A stretch of DNA of 64,000 nt, from NCBI RefSeq assembly GCF_014203535.1, contig NZ_JACHJI010000007.1:417882-481881 (forward strand), in the 5' to 3' direction. Below are positions 31,436 through 40,168 of the stretch, piece by piece (position 1 is the first letter of the stretch; each line of letters begins with the position of its first letter). The DNA comes from Streptomyces griseomycini (GTDB lineage: Bacteria; Actinomycetota; Actinomycetes; Streptomycetales; Streptomycetaceae). Below the pieces are notes generated by a model. The model was given only the letters and a program-made list of their open reading frames with translations, did no database searches and was not told where the DNA came from. Position numbers and translations under genes: made by a program.

Positions 31436-33679
31436 ATGAGCCAGCAGAATGCCCAGGCACCGGTACCGCAGGTACAGCACGCGCAGCCCTCCGTGGGCTC
31501 CCTAGCCGCCCACCGCCCGCACGCCGTGGCGGGAGTGGTCTCCGACCTGGACCCCGACCTCGACGCGGACCTCGACGGTTACGAGGAGTCCCTGGAGGAC
31601 GGTCGCCCCCGGCTGCCGCAGGGCCGCTTCCTCGACCGGGAGCGCAGCTGGCTCGCGTTCAACGAGCGGGTCCTCGAGCTCGCCGAGGACCCCGACACCC
31701 CGCTGCTGGAGCGGGCGAACTTCCTGGCGATCTTCGCCAGCAACCTGGACGAGTTCTTCATGGTCCGGGTGGCCGGCCTGAAGCGCCGCATCGCCACCGG
31801 CGTCGCCACCCGCTCCGCCTCCGGCCTCCAGCCGCGCGAGGTGCTGGAGATGATCTGGGCCCGCTCCCGCGAGCTGATGGCCCGGCACGCCGCCTGCTAC
31901 CACGAGGACGTCGCCCCGGCCCTCGCGGAGGAGGGCATCCACCTGGTCCGCTGGAACGAGCTGACGGAGAAGGAGCAGGCCCGCCTGTTCACCCTCTTCC
32001 GGCACCAGATCTTCCCGGTCCTCACGCCCCTCGCCGTCGACCCGGCGCACCCCTTCCCGTACATATCGGGCCTGTCGCTGAACCTGGCCGTCGTCGTGCG
32101 CAACCCGGTCACCGGCCACAAGCACTTCGCGCGGGTCAAGGTGCCGCCGCTGCTGTCCCGCTTCCTGGAGAGCTCCCCGGGCCGCTACGTCCCCCTCGAG
32201 GACGTCATCGCCGCCCACCTGGAGGAGCTGTTCCCGGGCATGGAGGTGCTGGAGCACCACGCCTTCCGGCTCACCCGCAACGAGGACCTCGAGGTCGAGG
32301 AGGACGACGCCGAGAACCTGCTCCAGGCGCTGGAGAAGGAGCTCATGCGGCGCCGCTTCGGGCCGCCGGTGCGGCTGGAGGTGGAGGAGTCCATCGACCG
32401 CGAGGTGCTGGACCTCCTGGTGCGCGAGCTGAAGATCAGCGAGGCCGAGGTGTACCCGCTGCCCGGCCCGCTCGACCTCACCGGCCTGTTCCGCATCCAC
32501 CGCCTGGACCGGCCCGAGCTGAAGTACCCCGCGTTCATCGCCGGCACCCACCGCGACCTGGCGGAGGTCGAATCGGCCTCGGCCCCCGACATCTTCGCCG
32601 CGCTGCGCAGCCGGGACGTGCTCCTGCACCACCCGTACGACTCGTTCTCGACCTCGGTGCAGGCGTTCCTGGAGCAGGCCGCCGCCGACCCGGACGTCCT
32701 CGCCATCAAGCAGACGCTGTACCGGACGTCGGGCGACTCCCCGATCGTGGACGCGCTCATCGACGCCGCCGAGTCCGGCAAGCAGGTCCTCGTCCTGGTG
32801 GAGATCAAGGCCCGCTTCGACGAGCACGCCAACATCAAGTGGGCGCGCAAGCTGGAGGAGGCGGGCTGCCACGTCGTCTACGGCCTGGTCGGCCTGAAGA
32901 CCCACTGCAAGCTGTCCCTGGTGGTCCGTCAGGAGGGCGAGACGCTGCGGCGCTACAGCCACGTCGGCACCGGCAACTACCACCCGAAGACGGCCCGCCT
33001 CTACGAGGACCTGGGTCTGCTCACCGCCGACCAGCAGGTCGGCGCGGACCTCTCCGACCTGTTCAACCGCCTCTCCGGCTATTCCCGCCGCGAGACCTAC
33101 CGCCGGCTCCTGGTCGCCCCCAAGTCCCTGCGGGACGGCCTGGTCTCGCGGATCGACAAGGAGGCCCAGCACCACCGCGCCGGGCGTCCCGCCTACGTCC
33201 GGATCAAGGTCAACTCGATGGTCGACGAGGCCGTCATCGACGCCTGCTACCGGGCGTCGCAGGCGGGAGTCCCGGTCGACATCTGGGTGCGCGGCATCTG
33301 CGCGATCCGGCCGGGCGTGGCGGGCCTGTCGGAGAACGTCCGGGTCCGGTCCGTCCTCGGCCGCTTCCTCGAGCACTCGCGCGTCTTCGCCTTCGGCAAC
33401 GGCGGCGAGCCCGAGGTGTGGATCGGCAGCGCGGACATGATGCACCGCAACCTCGACCGCCGGATAGAGGCGCTGGTCCGGGTCACCGACCCGGCCCACC
33501 GGGCGGCTCTCAACCGGCTGTTGGAGACCGGCATGTCCGACACCACCGCGTCCTGGCACCTCGGCCCGGACGGCGAGTGGACCCGGCACGCGACGGACGC
33601 GGACGGCCAGCCCCTGCGCAACGTCCAGGAGATGCTCATAGACGCCCGGAGGCGCCGGCGTGGCACAGCGACACCTTGA
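31436..33679 (+). CDS. ppk: Polyphosphate kinase 1
   Basis: The 747-aa protein is a full PPK1 with an Asp-rich N-terminal extension (DLDPDLDADLDGYEES). It then has the N domain (RELSWLAFNERV-like RERSWLAFNERVLE), the head domain, and the PLD-like catalytic domains. These hold the autophosphorylated His region RRYSHVGTGNYHPKTARLYED (outline) and ARFDEHANIKWARKLEEAG. PPK1 makes and degrades polyphosphate from ATP and in Streptomyces affects antibiotic production under phosphate limitation. ATG at 31436 follows GAAGAATGGGTCC. The stop overlaps the CHAD-like gene start by 20 nt, so the two are co-translated. Confidence 0.95.
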   Translation: MSQQNAQAPVPQVQHAQPSVGSLAAHRPHAVAGVVSDLDPDLDADLDGYEESLEDGRPRLPQGRFLDRERSWLAFNERVLELAEDPDTPLLERANFLAIFASNLDEFFMVRVAGLKRRIATGVATRSASGLQPREVLEMIWARSRELMARHAACYHEDVAPALAEEGIHLVRWNELTEKEQARLFTLFRHQIFPVLTPLAVDPAHPFPYISGLSLNLAVVVRNPVTGHKHFARVKVPPLLSRFLESSPGRYVPLEDVIAAHLEELFPGMEVLEHHAFRLTRNEDLEVEEDDAENLLQALEKELMRRRFGPPVRLEVEESIDREVLDLLVRELKISEAEVYPLPGPLDLTGLFRIHRLDRPELKYPAFIAGTHRDLAEVESASAPDIFAALRSRDVLLHHPYDSFSTSVQAFLEQAAADPDVLAIKQTLYRTSGDSPIVDALIDAAESGKQVLVLVEIKARFDEHANIKWARKLEEAGCHVVYGLVGLKTHCKLSLVVRQEGETLRRYSHVGTGNYHPKTARLYEDLGLLTADQQVGADLSDLFNRLSGYSRRETYRRLLVAPKSLRDGLVSRIDKEAQHHRAGRPAYVRIKVNSMVDEAVIDACYRASQAGVPVDIWVRGICAIRPGVAGLSENVRVRSVLGRFLEHSRVFAFGNGGEPEVWIGSADMMHRNLDRRIEALVRVTDPAHRAALNRLLETGMSDTTASWHLGPDGEWTRHATDADGQPLRNVQEMLIDARRRRRGTATP

Positions 33680-35096
33680 CCCGACCGACCCGACGGCCGG
33701 TCCGGTACCGGCGGACGCCCTGGCCGGCTACCTGCGGGCCCAGGCGACCGAGTTCCTCCGCGCGCTGCGCCTCCACCGGGAGACCGGTGCGGGCGCGGCC
33801 GGTTCGGAGGGCTCCGTCGAAGCGGCCCGGGCGCTGCGCCGCGCGGCCCGCCGCATCAGCGCCAGCCTCCACACCTTCCAGCCGGTGCTGGACCCCGACT
33901 GGGCGGAGACGATGCGCCCCGAACTGGCCTGGGTCTCCGGCACGCTGGCCCTGGAACACGCGTACGCGTCCCGCCTGGAGCGGCTGCTGCTCGCCCTGCA
34001 CCGCCTGTCGGGCGCCGCCACGGCCTTCCCGGGCCGGGGAACGGACGGCGGCACGACGCCGACGGCCCTGACGCCCGACACGGCACAGGCGGACACGCCC
34101 GGCACGAGACGAGCAGGTGCGGCCGGCACGGCGAGGGGCGGGGCCGACCGGGCCGCGAGCCCGGCGGCCGTCCCGGCCGCCGTGGTCGACCCGACGGCGG
34201 TCACGGCGCCGGGCGCCACCGGCCGCGTCACGCGGACGACGGGCGGAACGACCGGCGCGGCCGACGGCGCACCGGTCGCGGAGAGCACGGCCGCCCCCGC
34301 CGGCCGGCCGTCCGGCACCGGCGCGGCGGGGGGTGCCGGCCGTGCCGCGGCCACCGCGACGGTGACGGAAGCGGCCCGTGCGACGACGGGCCGGGGCGGT
34401 GGTGCGGTGGGCGCACCCCGCACCGCCGGCGGGTCGACGGCCGTGGCCACGACCGTCGACCGCGGCAACCTCACCGTGGGCGCCGCCAAGGCCGGTGCCC
34501 TGCTCGACCGGCAGCTGACGCTCGCCCGCACCCGGGCGCACTCCACCGCCCTCCAGGCCCTCGGGTCCTCCCGGTTCCACGCGGTCGCCGACAAGGTCGC
34601 CGTGCTCGCCAGCGAGGTCCCGCTGGCGCCGGCCGCGGCCGGTGCGGACCTCGGCCCCATGGCGACGGCCACGCACGAGCGCCTCGCCGACGCCGTCGCC
34701 GCGCTGCCCCTGCTCACCGCGGGCAGCCCGTACAACGCGGAGGCGCTGGTCCACGGGCTGTCCCCGGACCCCGCCCCGCACCCGCAGGACGCCCCCTGGC
34801 ACCAGGTCCGCCTGCTGCTGCGCCTGCACCGCTACGCCCGCGAGGTCCTGCACGCCGGCGCCGGCGGGGAACCGCCCGTCGACGTGCACCTGCTCGCCGC
34901 CGGCGAGGCGCTCGACCGGCACCGCGACGCCTCCGAGGCCGCGGCGGCCGCGGCGCAGGCGGCGCGCACCCCGCGGATCGCCCCGGCCACGGCGTACGCG
35001 CTGGGCGTGCTCCACGCCGACCAGCGCCACGAGGTGGAGGCGGCGCGGTACGCGTTCCAGCGATCCTGGCAGAGGGACGTCGTCGGCACGTCGTAG
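33660..35096 (+). CDS. CHAD-domain protein with long Ala/Thr/Gly-rich linker
   Basis: The 478-aa protein begins at GTG inside the end of ppk. Residues about 14-115 resemble the first half of a CHAD domain: YLRAQATEFLRALRLHRETG, VEAARALRRAARRISASLHTF with the usual run of Arg/His positions, then LAWVSGTLALEHAYASRLERLL. A disordered Ala/Thr/Gly/Pro-rich linker (about 115-270) follows, then a second helical half with arginines and histidines (LLDRQLTLARTRAHSTALQALGSSRFHAV). CHAD domains bind polyphosphate through basic surfaces, which fits the ppk neighbour. The insert splitting the domain is unusual. Confidence 0.8.
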   Translation: MAQRHLDPTDPTAGPVPADALAGYLRAQATEFLRALRLHRETGAGAAGSEGSVEAARALRRAARRISASLHTFQPVLDPDWAETMRPELAWVSGTLALEHAYASRLERLLLALHRLSGAATAFPGRGTDGGTTPTALTPDTAQADTPGTRRAGAAGTARGGADRAASPAAVPAAVVDPTAVTAPGATGRVTRTTGGTTGAADGAPVAESTAAPAGRPSGTGAAGGAGRAAATATVTEAARATTGRGGGAVGAPRTAGGSTAVATTVDRGNLTVGAAKAGALLDRQLTLARTRAHSTALQALGSSRFHAVADKVAVLASEVPLAPAAAGADLGPMATATHERLADAVAALPLLTAGSPYNAEALVHGLSPDPAPHPQDAPWHQVRLLLRLHRYAREVLHAGAGGEPPVDVHLLAAGEALDRHRDASEAAAAAAQAARTPRIAPATAYALGVLHADQRHEVEAARYAFQRSWQRDVVGTS

Positions 35097-35107
35097 GGAG
35101 GCCCCCG

Positions 35108-35596
35108 GTGAGTTCCCCGGAACCCGGAACCGGCCCCGGACCCGGACTCAGCTCCGGCTCCGGCTCCGGCTCCGCCAAGCACCGCACCCTCACCGTCCAG
35201 GCCGCCGGCTGCGTCCTGTGGCGCCGCTCCCCGGTGACCGGGGAGCTCCAGCTCTGCCTCGTCCACCGGCCGAAATACGACGACTGGTCCTGGCCCAAGG
35301 GCAAGCTCAAGCGCGGCGAGGACCCGCTGGCCGGCGCGTTGCGCGAGGTCGCCGAGGAGACGGGCCACACCGCCGCGCCGGCCGCCGAGCTCCCCTCGGC
35401 GCGCTACCTGGCGAACGGCCGCCCCAAGCGGGTCCGCTACTGGGCGGCCGAGGCCGTCTCCGGCGCGTTCGCCCCGACCGACGAGGTCGACCGCATCCTG
35501 TGGCTCCCCCCGGAGGCGGCCCGCGCCCGCCTCACCGCGCCCGGGGACGCCGATCTGGTGGACGCCCTGCTCGCCGCGCTGCGTCCGGCCGGATGA
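35108..35596 (+). CDS. NUDIX hydrolase (MutT-like)
   Basis: The 162-aa protein has a Gly/Ser/Pro repeat start (GPGPGLSSGSGSGS) and a NUDIX fold with the Nudix box GKLKRGEDPLAGALREVAEE (about residues 63-82) followed by TG. The RPKYDDWSWPKGKL strand is typical of actinobacterial MutT1-type proteins encoded by ppk/CHAD genes, which hydrolyse oxidised or di-nucleoside polyphosphates. GTG start has a GGGAGG site 11 nt after the CHAD stop; it belongs to the ppk operon. Confidence 0.88.
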   Translation: MSSPEPGTGPGPGLSSGSGSGSAKHRTLTVQAAGCVLWRRSPVTGELQLCLVHRPKYDDWSWPKGKLKRGEDPLAGALREVAEETGHTAAPAAELPSARYLANGRPKRVRYWAAEAVSGAFAPTDEVDRILWLPPEAARARLTAPGDADLVDALLAALRPAG

Positions 35597-35672
35597 GTGT
35601 CCCGTTCCCGCCCGGTATCCACCCGTGTCCTCGACGTAAGCGTTCCGTTACCTCACCGCACCGTCCACAGGG

Positions 35673-35694
35673 GTTCACCCTTCGTTCATTTACG
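35673..35694 (+). promoter_or_regulatory. PHO box upstream of pstS
   Basis: GTTCACC (35673) and GTTCATT (35684) form direct repeats exactly 11 nt apart, matching the PhoP operator unit of Streptomyces, about 140-157 nt before the pstS start codon. Further GTTCC/GTTACC-like words at 35642-35652 may be extra weaker units. PhoR-PhoP activation of pstSCAB under phosphate starvation follows from established knowledge. Confidence 0.8.
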
Positions 35695-35829
35695 CCCATC
35701 GGCGCCGTCACCTGTTCTGCCTAATTTCGGCCTTACGCGATGCGGATCGCCCGAAAAGGTGGGGGGACCGCAGCACCCACACTTCGCACGCCGCCGAATT
35801 CAGGACGGCGGCTCCCGGAAGGAACTCAA

Positions 35830-36957
35830 GTGAAGCTTCAGCGCAAGAACCGGCGGGCCCTCGCTCTCGGTGCTCTCGCCGTCTCCGGCGCCCTGGCCCT
35901 CACGGCGTGCGGCTCCGACGACACCGGCAACTCCGACGGCGGCGACGCCTCCGCCGCCGCGCCGGCCGGCAACATCGACTGCGGCGACGCCAAGGGCCAG
36001 CTCCAGGCCTCCGGCTCCTCCGCGCAGAAGAACGCCATCGACGCCTGGGTCAAGCAGTACTCCGCGGCGTGCAAGGGCGTGCAGGTCAACTACAACCCGA
36101 CCGGTTCGGGCGCCGGCATCACCGCGTTCCTCCAGGGCCAGACCGCGTTCGCCGGCTCGGACTCCGCGCTGGAGGCCGAGGAGATCGAGCAGTCCAAGAA
36201 GATCTGCAAGGACGGCCAGGGCATCGACCTGCCCATGGTCGGCGGCCCGATCGCCGTCGGTTACAACGTCCCGGGCGTCGACAACCTCGTCCTGGACGCG
36301 TCGACCCTCGCGAAGATCTTCGACAGCAAGATCACCAACTGGAACGACGAGGCGATCGCCAAGCTCAACCCCGACGCCGAGCTTCCCGACCTGAAGATCC
36401 AGGCCTTCCACCGCTCGGACGAGTCCGGCACCACCGACAACTTCACCACGTACCTGAAGGAAGCCGCGCCCAAGGACTGGGCGTACGAGCCGAGCAAGGC
36501 GTGGGAGGCCAAGGGCGGCCAGTCCGCGCAGGGCTCCTCCGGTGTCGCCCAGCAGGTGAAGCAGACCTCCGGCGCGATCTCCTACATGGAGCTGTCCTAC
36601 GCCAAGGACGGCATGAACACGGTCTCCATCAAGACCGAGGCCGCCGAGCCGGTCGCGGCCACCATCGAGAACGCCACCGCCGCCATCGGCGCCGCCAAGG
36701 TCGTCGGGACCGGCAAGGACCTCGCGCTGGAGCTGGACTACACCCCGTCCGCCGCGGGCGCCTACCCGATCGTCCTGGTGACGTACGAGATCGTGTGCGA
36801 CAAGGGCAACAAGGCCGAGAGCCTGCCCGCCACCAAGTCCTTCCTGAACTACATGGCCTCCGAGGACGGCCAGGCCCTGCTGGCCGACGCGGGCTACGCC
36901 CCGATGCCCGAGGAGATCATCACCAAGGTCCGCGAGACCATCTCGGGCCTGAGCTGA
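35830..36957 (+). CDS. pstS: PstS, phosphate-binding lipoprotein
   Basis: The 375-aa protein has a lipoprotein signal: basic VKLQRKNRRA, hydrophobic core and lipobox LTAC with Cys27. The mature part carries the phosphate-binding blocks SGSSAQKNAI, PTGSGAGITAFLQGQTAFAGSD (outline) and HRSDESGTTDNFT typical of PstS. GTG at 35830 with AAGGAAC ahead is selected because it places the signal peptide correctly. It is the first gene of pstSCAB and the most strongly PhoP-activated gene in Streptomyces; a long 233-nt upstream region carries the PHO box. Confidence 0.95.
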   Translation: MKLQRKNRRALALGALAVSGALALTACGSDDTGNSDGGDASAAAPAGNIDCGDAKGQLQASGSSAQKNAIDAWVKQYSAACKGVQVNYNPTGSGAGITAFLQGQTAFAGSDSALEAEEIEQSKKICKDGQGIDLPMVGGPIAVGYNVPGVDNLVLDASTLAKIFDSKITNWNDEAIAKLNPDAELPDLKIQAFHRSDESGTTDNFTTYLKEAAPKDWAYEPSKAWEAKGGQSAQGSSGVAQQVKQTSGAISYMELSYAKDGMNTVSIKTEAAEPVAATIENATAAIGAAKVVGTGKDLALELDYTPSAAGAYPIVLVTYEIVCDKGNKAESLPATKSFLNYMASEDGQALLADAGYAPMPEEIITKVRETISGLS

Positions 36958-37096
36958 TCCGAGTGTGCGGTCCGGTCCCCGGCGAGGGGACCGGACCGCA
37001 CCGTCCGGTGCACCGCCGCCAGGAGCCCCCGCCCCGCGGGCGGCTCCGCCCGAGCCGCCGTCGCGCACGACGCGGCTCCGCAGACCGGAGAACCCG

Positions 37097-38101
37097 ATGG
37101 ACATAACCACACAGACCACCAAAGTCCCCCAGACACCCCAGCCGTCCCTGACCGACGGCAAGCCCACCCCGCGCGGCGCCACCCGCCCCGGTGACCGGAT
37201 CTTCCTCGGGCTCTCCCGCGGATCCGGCATCCTGGTCCTGGTGATCATGGCCGCCATCGCGGCCTTCCTGACCTACCGCGCCGCCCTCGCGCTCGGCGAG
37301 AACGAGGCGAACTTCTTCACCTCCCTCGAGTGGAACCCCAGCGGCATCCCGCCGAAGTTCGGCATCGCGGTCCTGGCCTTCGGCACCATCGTGTCCTCGG
37401 TCATCGCGATGGTCATCGCGGTCCCGATCTCGGTCGGCATCGCCCTCTTCATCACCCACTACGCCCCGCGCAAGCTGGGCGGCGCCATCGCGTACGTCAT
37501 CGACCTGCTCGCCGCCGTGCCGTCCATCGTCTACGGCCTGTGGGGCGCGCTCGTCCTCGTCCCGCACCTGGAGGGCCTCTACGGCTGGCTGGACGACTAC
37601 CTCGGCTGGACCGGCGTCTTCGAGTGGAACGGCGGCGCCCCGCGCTCGCTGTTCACCATCGGCATCCTGCTCGCGATCATGATCCTGCCGATCATCACCA
37701 ACGTGAGCCGCGAGGTCTTCCGCCAGGTCCCGCGGATGCACGAGGAGGCGGCCCTGGCCCTCGGCGCCACGCGCTGGGAGGTCATCCGCATGTCGGTGCT
37801 GCCCTTCGGCCGCTCCGGCGTCATCTCCGCCTCGATGCTCGGCCTCGGCCGCGCGCTCGGCGAGACGATGGCCGTGGCCATGGTGCTCTCCTCGAGCTTC
37901 GACATCAACGCCAGCCTGCTCGACACGGGCGGCGGCACCTTCGCCCAGAACATCGCCAGCAAGTTCAACGAGGCCACGGTGATCGGCCGGGACGCCCTGA
38001 TCGCCTCCGGCCTCGTCCTGTTCGTCATCACGCTGCTGGTCAACGGCGCGGCCCGGCTGATCATCGCCCGCCGCAAGGAGTACTCGGGGGCCAACGCATG
38101 A
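37097..38101 (+). CDS. pstC: PstC, phosphate ABC transporter permease
   Basis: The 334-aa protein has six transmembrane helices and the permease coupling motif EEAALALGATRWEVIRMSVLPFG (outline; EAA loop at about residues 215-237). It forms the channel with PstA. ATG at 37097 follows a CGGAGAACCC site, 139 nt after pstS; the gap contains no clear hairpin. The stop overlaps the pstA start (ATGA). Confidence 0.95.
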   Translation: MDITTQTTKVPQTPQPSLTDGKPTPRGATRPGDRIFLGLSRGSGILVLVIMAAIAAFLTYRAALALGENEANFFTSLEWNPSGIPPKFGIAVLAFGTIVSSVIAMVIAVPISVGIALFITHYAPRKLGGAIAYVIDLLAAVPSIVYGLWGALVLVPHLEGLYGWLDDYLGWTGVFEWNGGAPRSLFTIGILLAIMILPIITNVSREVFRQVPRMHEEAALALGATRWEVIRMSVLPFGRSGVISASMLGLGRALGETMAVAMVLSSSFDINASLLDTGGGTFAQNIASKFNEATVIGRDALIASGLVLFVITLLVNGAARLIIARRKEYSGANA

Positions 38102-39159
38102 GCCACGCAACCCTCTCCCCCCGGCGCAGCTCCCTGCGCGGTGCGACCCTGCCCAAGTGGTTCGCCTGGGCGGTCGCCGCGGGCTCGGTCGCGGCGGGCC
38201 TCGGCATCAGCGCCGCGGCCGGCCTGGAGAGCAGCATCCAGTGGGCGCTGATCGCCGCGGTGCTGTTCGTCCTCGGCTCCTACGCCGTCTCCGCCAAGGT
38301 CGAGGGCCGCCGCCAGGCCAAGGACCGCACCGCGACCAGCCTGGTGTGGGTCGCCTTCCTCCTGGCCGTCGTCCCGCTCGCCTCCCTCATGTGGGAGACC
38401 GTCAAGCGCGGCGTCAAGGTCCTCGACGGCTACTTCCTCACCCACTCCATGGGCGTGGTCGCCGACACCGAGCCCGGCGGCGGCATCTACCACGCCATCC
38501 TCGGCACGCTGGAGCAGGTCGGCCTCGCCACCGTGATCTCCGTGCCGGTCGGCGTGCTCACCGCGATCTACCTCGTCGAGTACGGGCGCGGCAGGCTCGC
38601 CAAGGCCGTCACCTTCTTCGTCGACGTCATGACGGGCATCCCGTCCATCGTCGCGGGCCTGTTCATCCTCAGCGTCTGGGTCCTGATGCTGGACATGGGT
38701 CCCTCCGGCTTCGCCGGCTCGATGGCCCTGTCCATCCTGATGATCCCGGTGGTCGTCCGCTCCACCGAGGAGATGCTCAAGCTCGTCCCGAACGAGCTGC
38801 GCGAGGCGTCGCTGGCGCTGGGCGTGCCGAAGTGGCGCACCATCCTCAAGGTGGTCCTGCCCACGTCGATCGGCGGCATCACCACCGGCGTGATGCTCGC
38901 GATCGCCCGCATCACCGGCGAGACCGCCCCCGTGCTGCTGCTGGTGTGGGTCACGAACTTCATCAACGCCAACCCGTTCCAGGACCCGCAGGCGTCGCTG
39001 CCGATGTACATCTACCTGCAGTACCAGAACAGCGGCGGGTACGGCGCGGCCTACGACCGCGCCTGGGCGGCGGCCCTGACGCTCATCGCGTTCATCATGA
39101 TCCTCAACATGGTGGCCCGCGGCATCGCCCGCTGGAAGGCCCCGAAGACCGGTCGCTGA
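38098..39159 (+). CDS. pstA: PstA, phosphate ABC transporter permease
   Basis: The 353-aa protein has an N-terminal pair of helices not in the core fold, then the six-helix PstA domain. That domain includes LREASLALGVPKWRTILKVVLPTS (outline; EAA loop about residues 239-262) and GETAPVLLL. It pairs with PstC. The start overlaps the pstC stop by 4 nt. Confidence 0.95.
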   Translation: MSHATLSPRRSSLRGATLPKWFAWAVAAGSVAAGLGISAAAGLESSIQWALIAAVLFVLGSYAVSAKVEGRRQAKDRTATSLVWVAFLLAVVPLASLMWETVKRGVKVLDGYFLTHSMGVVADTEPGGGIYHAILGTLEQVGLATVISVPVGVLTAIYLVEYGRGRLAKAVTFFVDVMTGIPSIVAGLFILSVWVLMLDMGPSGFAGSMALSILMIPVVVRSTEEMLKLVPNELREASLALGVPKWRTILKVVLPTSIGGITTGVMLAIARITGETAPVLLLVWVTNFINANPFQDPQASLPMYIYLQYQNSGGYGAAYDRAWAAALTLIAFIMILNMVARGIARWKAPKTGR

Positions 39160-39216
39160 CGCGCGGCCAGAGCGAACCCAGTCAGCGACTCGGACTCGAA
39201 AGAAGCAGTGATTCCC

Positions 39217-39993
39217 ATGGCCAAGCGCATCGATGTCAGCGGCCTCAACGCCTACTACGGCTCCTTCCTGGCCATCGAGGACATCTCGATGACCGTCGAA
39301 CCCCGTTCCGTGACGGCCTTCATCGGCCCCTCCGGCTGCGGCAAGTCCACCTTCCTGCGCACGCTCAACCGCATGCACGAGGTGACGCCGGGCGGCCGGG
39401 TCGAGGGCAAGGTCATGCTCGACGACGAGAACCTGTACGGCGCCGGCATCGACCCGGTGTCCGTGCGGCGCGAGGTCGGCATGGTCTTCCAGCGCCCGAA
39501 CCCGTTCCCCACCATGTCGGTCTACGACAACGTGGCGGCGGGCCTGCGCCTGAACGGCAAGTACAAGAAGTCCGAGCTGGACGACATCGTCGAGAAGTCC
39601 CTCAGGGGCGCCAACCTCTGGAACGAGGTCAAGGACCGCCTGAACAAGCCCGGCTCGGGCCTCTCCGGCGGTCAGCAGCAGCGTCTGTGCATCGCGCGGG
39701 CGATCGCCGTCGAGCCGAACGTCCTCCTCATGGACGAGCCCTGCTCCGCCCTGGACCCGATCTCCACCCTCGCCATCGAGGACCTGATCGGCGAGCTGAA
39801 GGAGCGCTTCACGATCGTCATCGTGACGCACAACATGCAGCAGGCGGCCCGCGTCTCCGACCGCACGGCGTTCTTCAACCTGGCGGCGGTCGGCCAGCCC
39901 GGCAAGCTGATCGAGATCGACGACACGGAGCGCATCTTCTCCAACCCGTCGGTCCAGGCCACGGAGGACTACATCTCCGGCCGCTTCGGCTGA
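39217..39993 (+). CDS. pstB: PstB, phosphate ABC transporter ATPase
   Basis: The 258-aa protein contains Walker A GPSGCGKST (about residues 36-44), the PstB-specific NRMHEVTPG, Q-loop FQRPNPFPT, signature LSGGQQQR, Walker B VLLMDEPCSALDP and H-loop VTHNMQQ. It powers phosphate uptake by PstSCA. ATG at 39217 has GAAAGAAG at suitable spacing; the GTG three codons earlier is too close. A strong terminator follows. Confidence 0.95.
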   Translation: MAKRIDVSGLNAYYGSFLAIEDISMTVEPRSVTAFIGPSGCGKSTFLRTLNRMHEVTPGGRVEGKVMLDDENLYGAGIDPVSVRREVGMVFQRPNPFPTMSVYDNVAAGLRLNGKYKKSELDDIVEKSLRGANLWNEVKDRLNKPGSGLSGGQQQRLCIARAIAVEPNVLLMDEPCSALDPISTLAIEDLIGELKERFTIVIVTHNMQQAARVSDRTAFFNLAAVGQPGKLIEIDDTERIFSNPSVQATEDYISGRFG

Positions 39994-40034
39994 TCCGAAC
40001 CCCTCGCGGTGCTGCATGGCGGTGCCACCGCGAG

Positions 40035-40079
40035 GACGAAAAGGGCCCGCCCCCGGCTCCCGGGGGCGGGCCTTTCGTC
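40035..40079 (+). terminator. Terminator after pstB
   Basis: A stem of 20 pairs (GACGAAA...GCCCGCCCCCGG with its complement CCGGGGGCGGGCCTTTCGTC) with a 3-nt loop and a two-base bulge lies 41 nt after the pstB stop. The A-rich and T-rich outer ends resemble a classical intrinsic terminator able to work in both directions. Confidence 0.88.
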
Positions 40080-40168
40080 GTACCGCTCCTGCGCGCCGCC
40101 CGCCCGGCCGGGTCGGGCGGTGGGTGGGCACGGGCCTGCGGCCCGGCGGACGGGGCCCCGGGCGGCGT

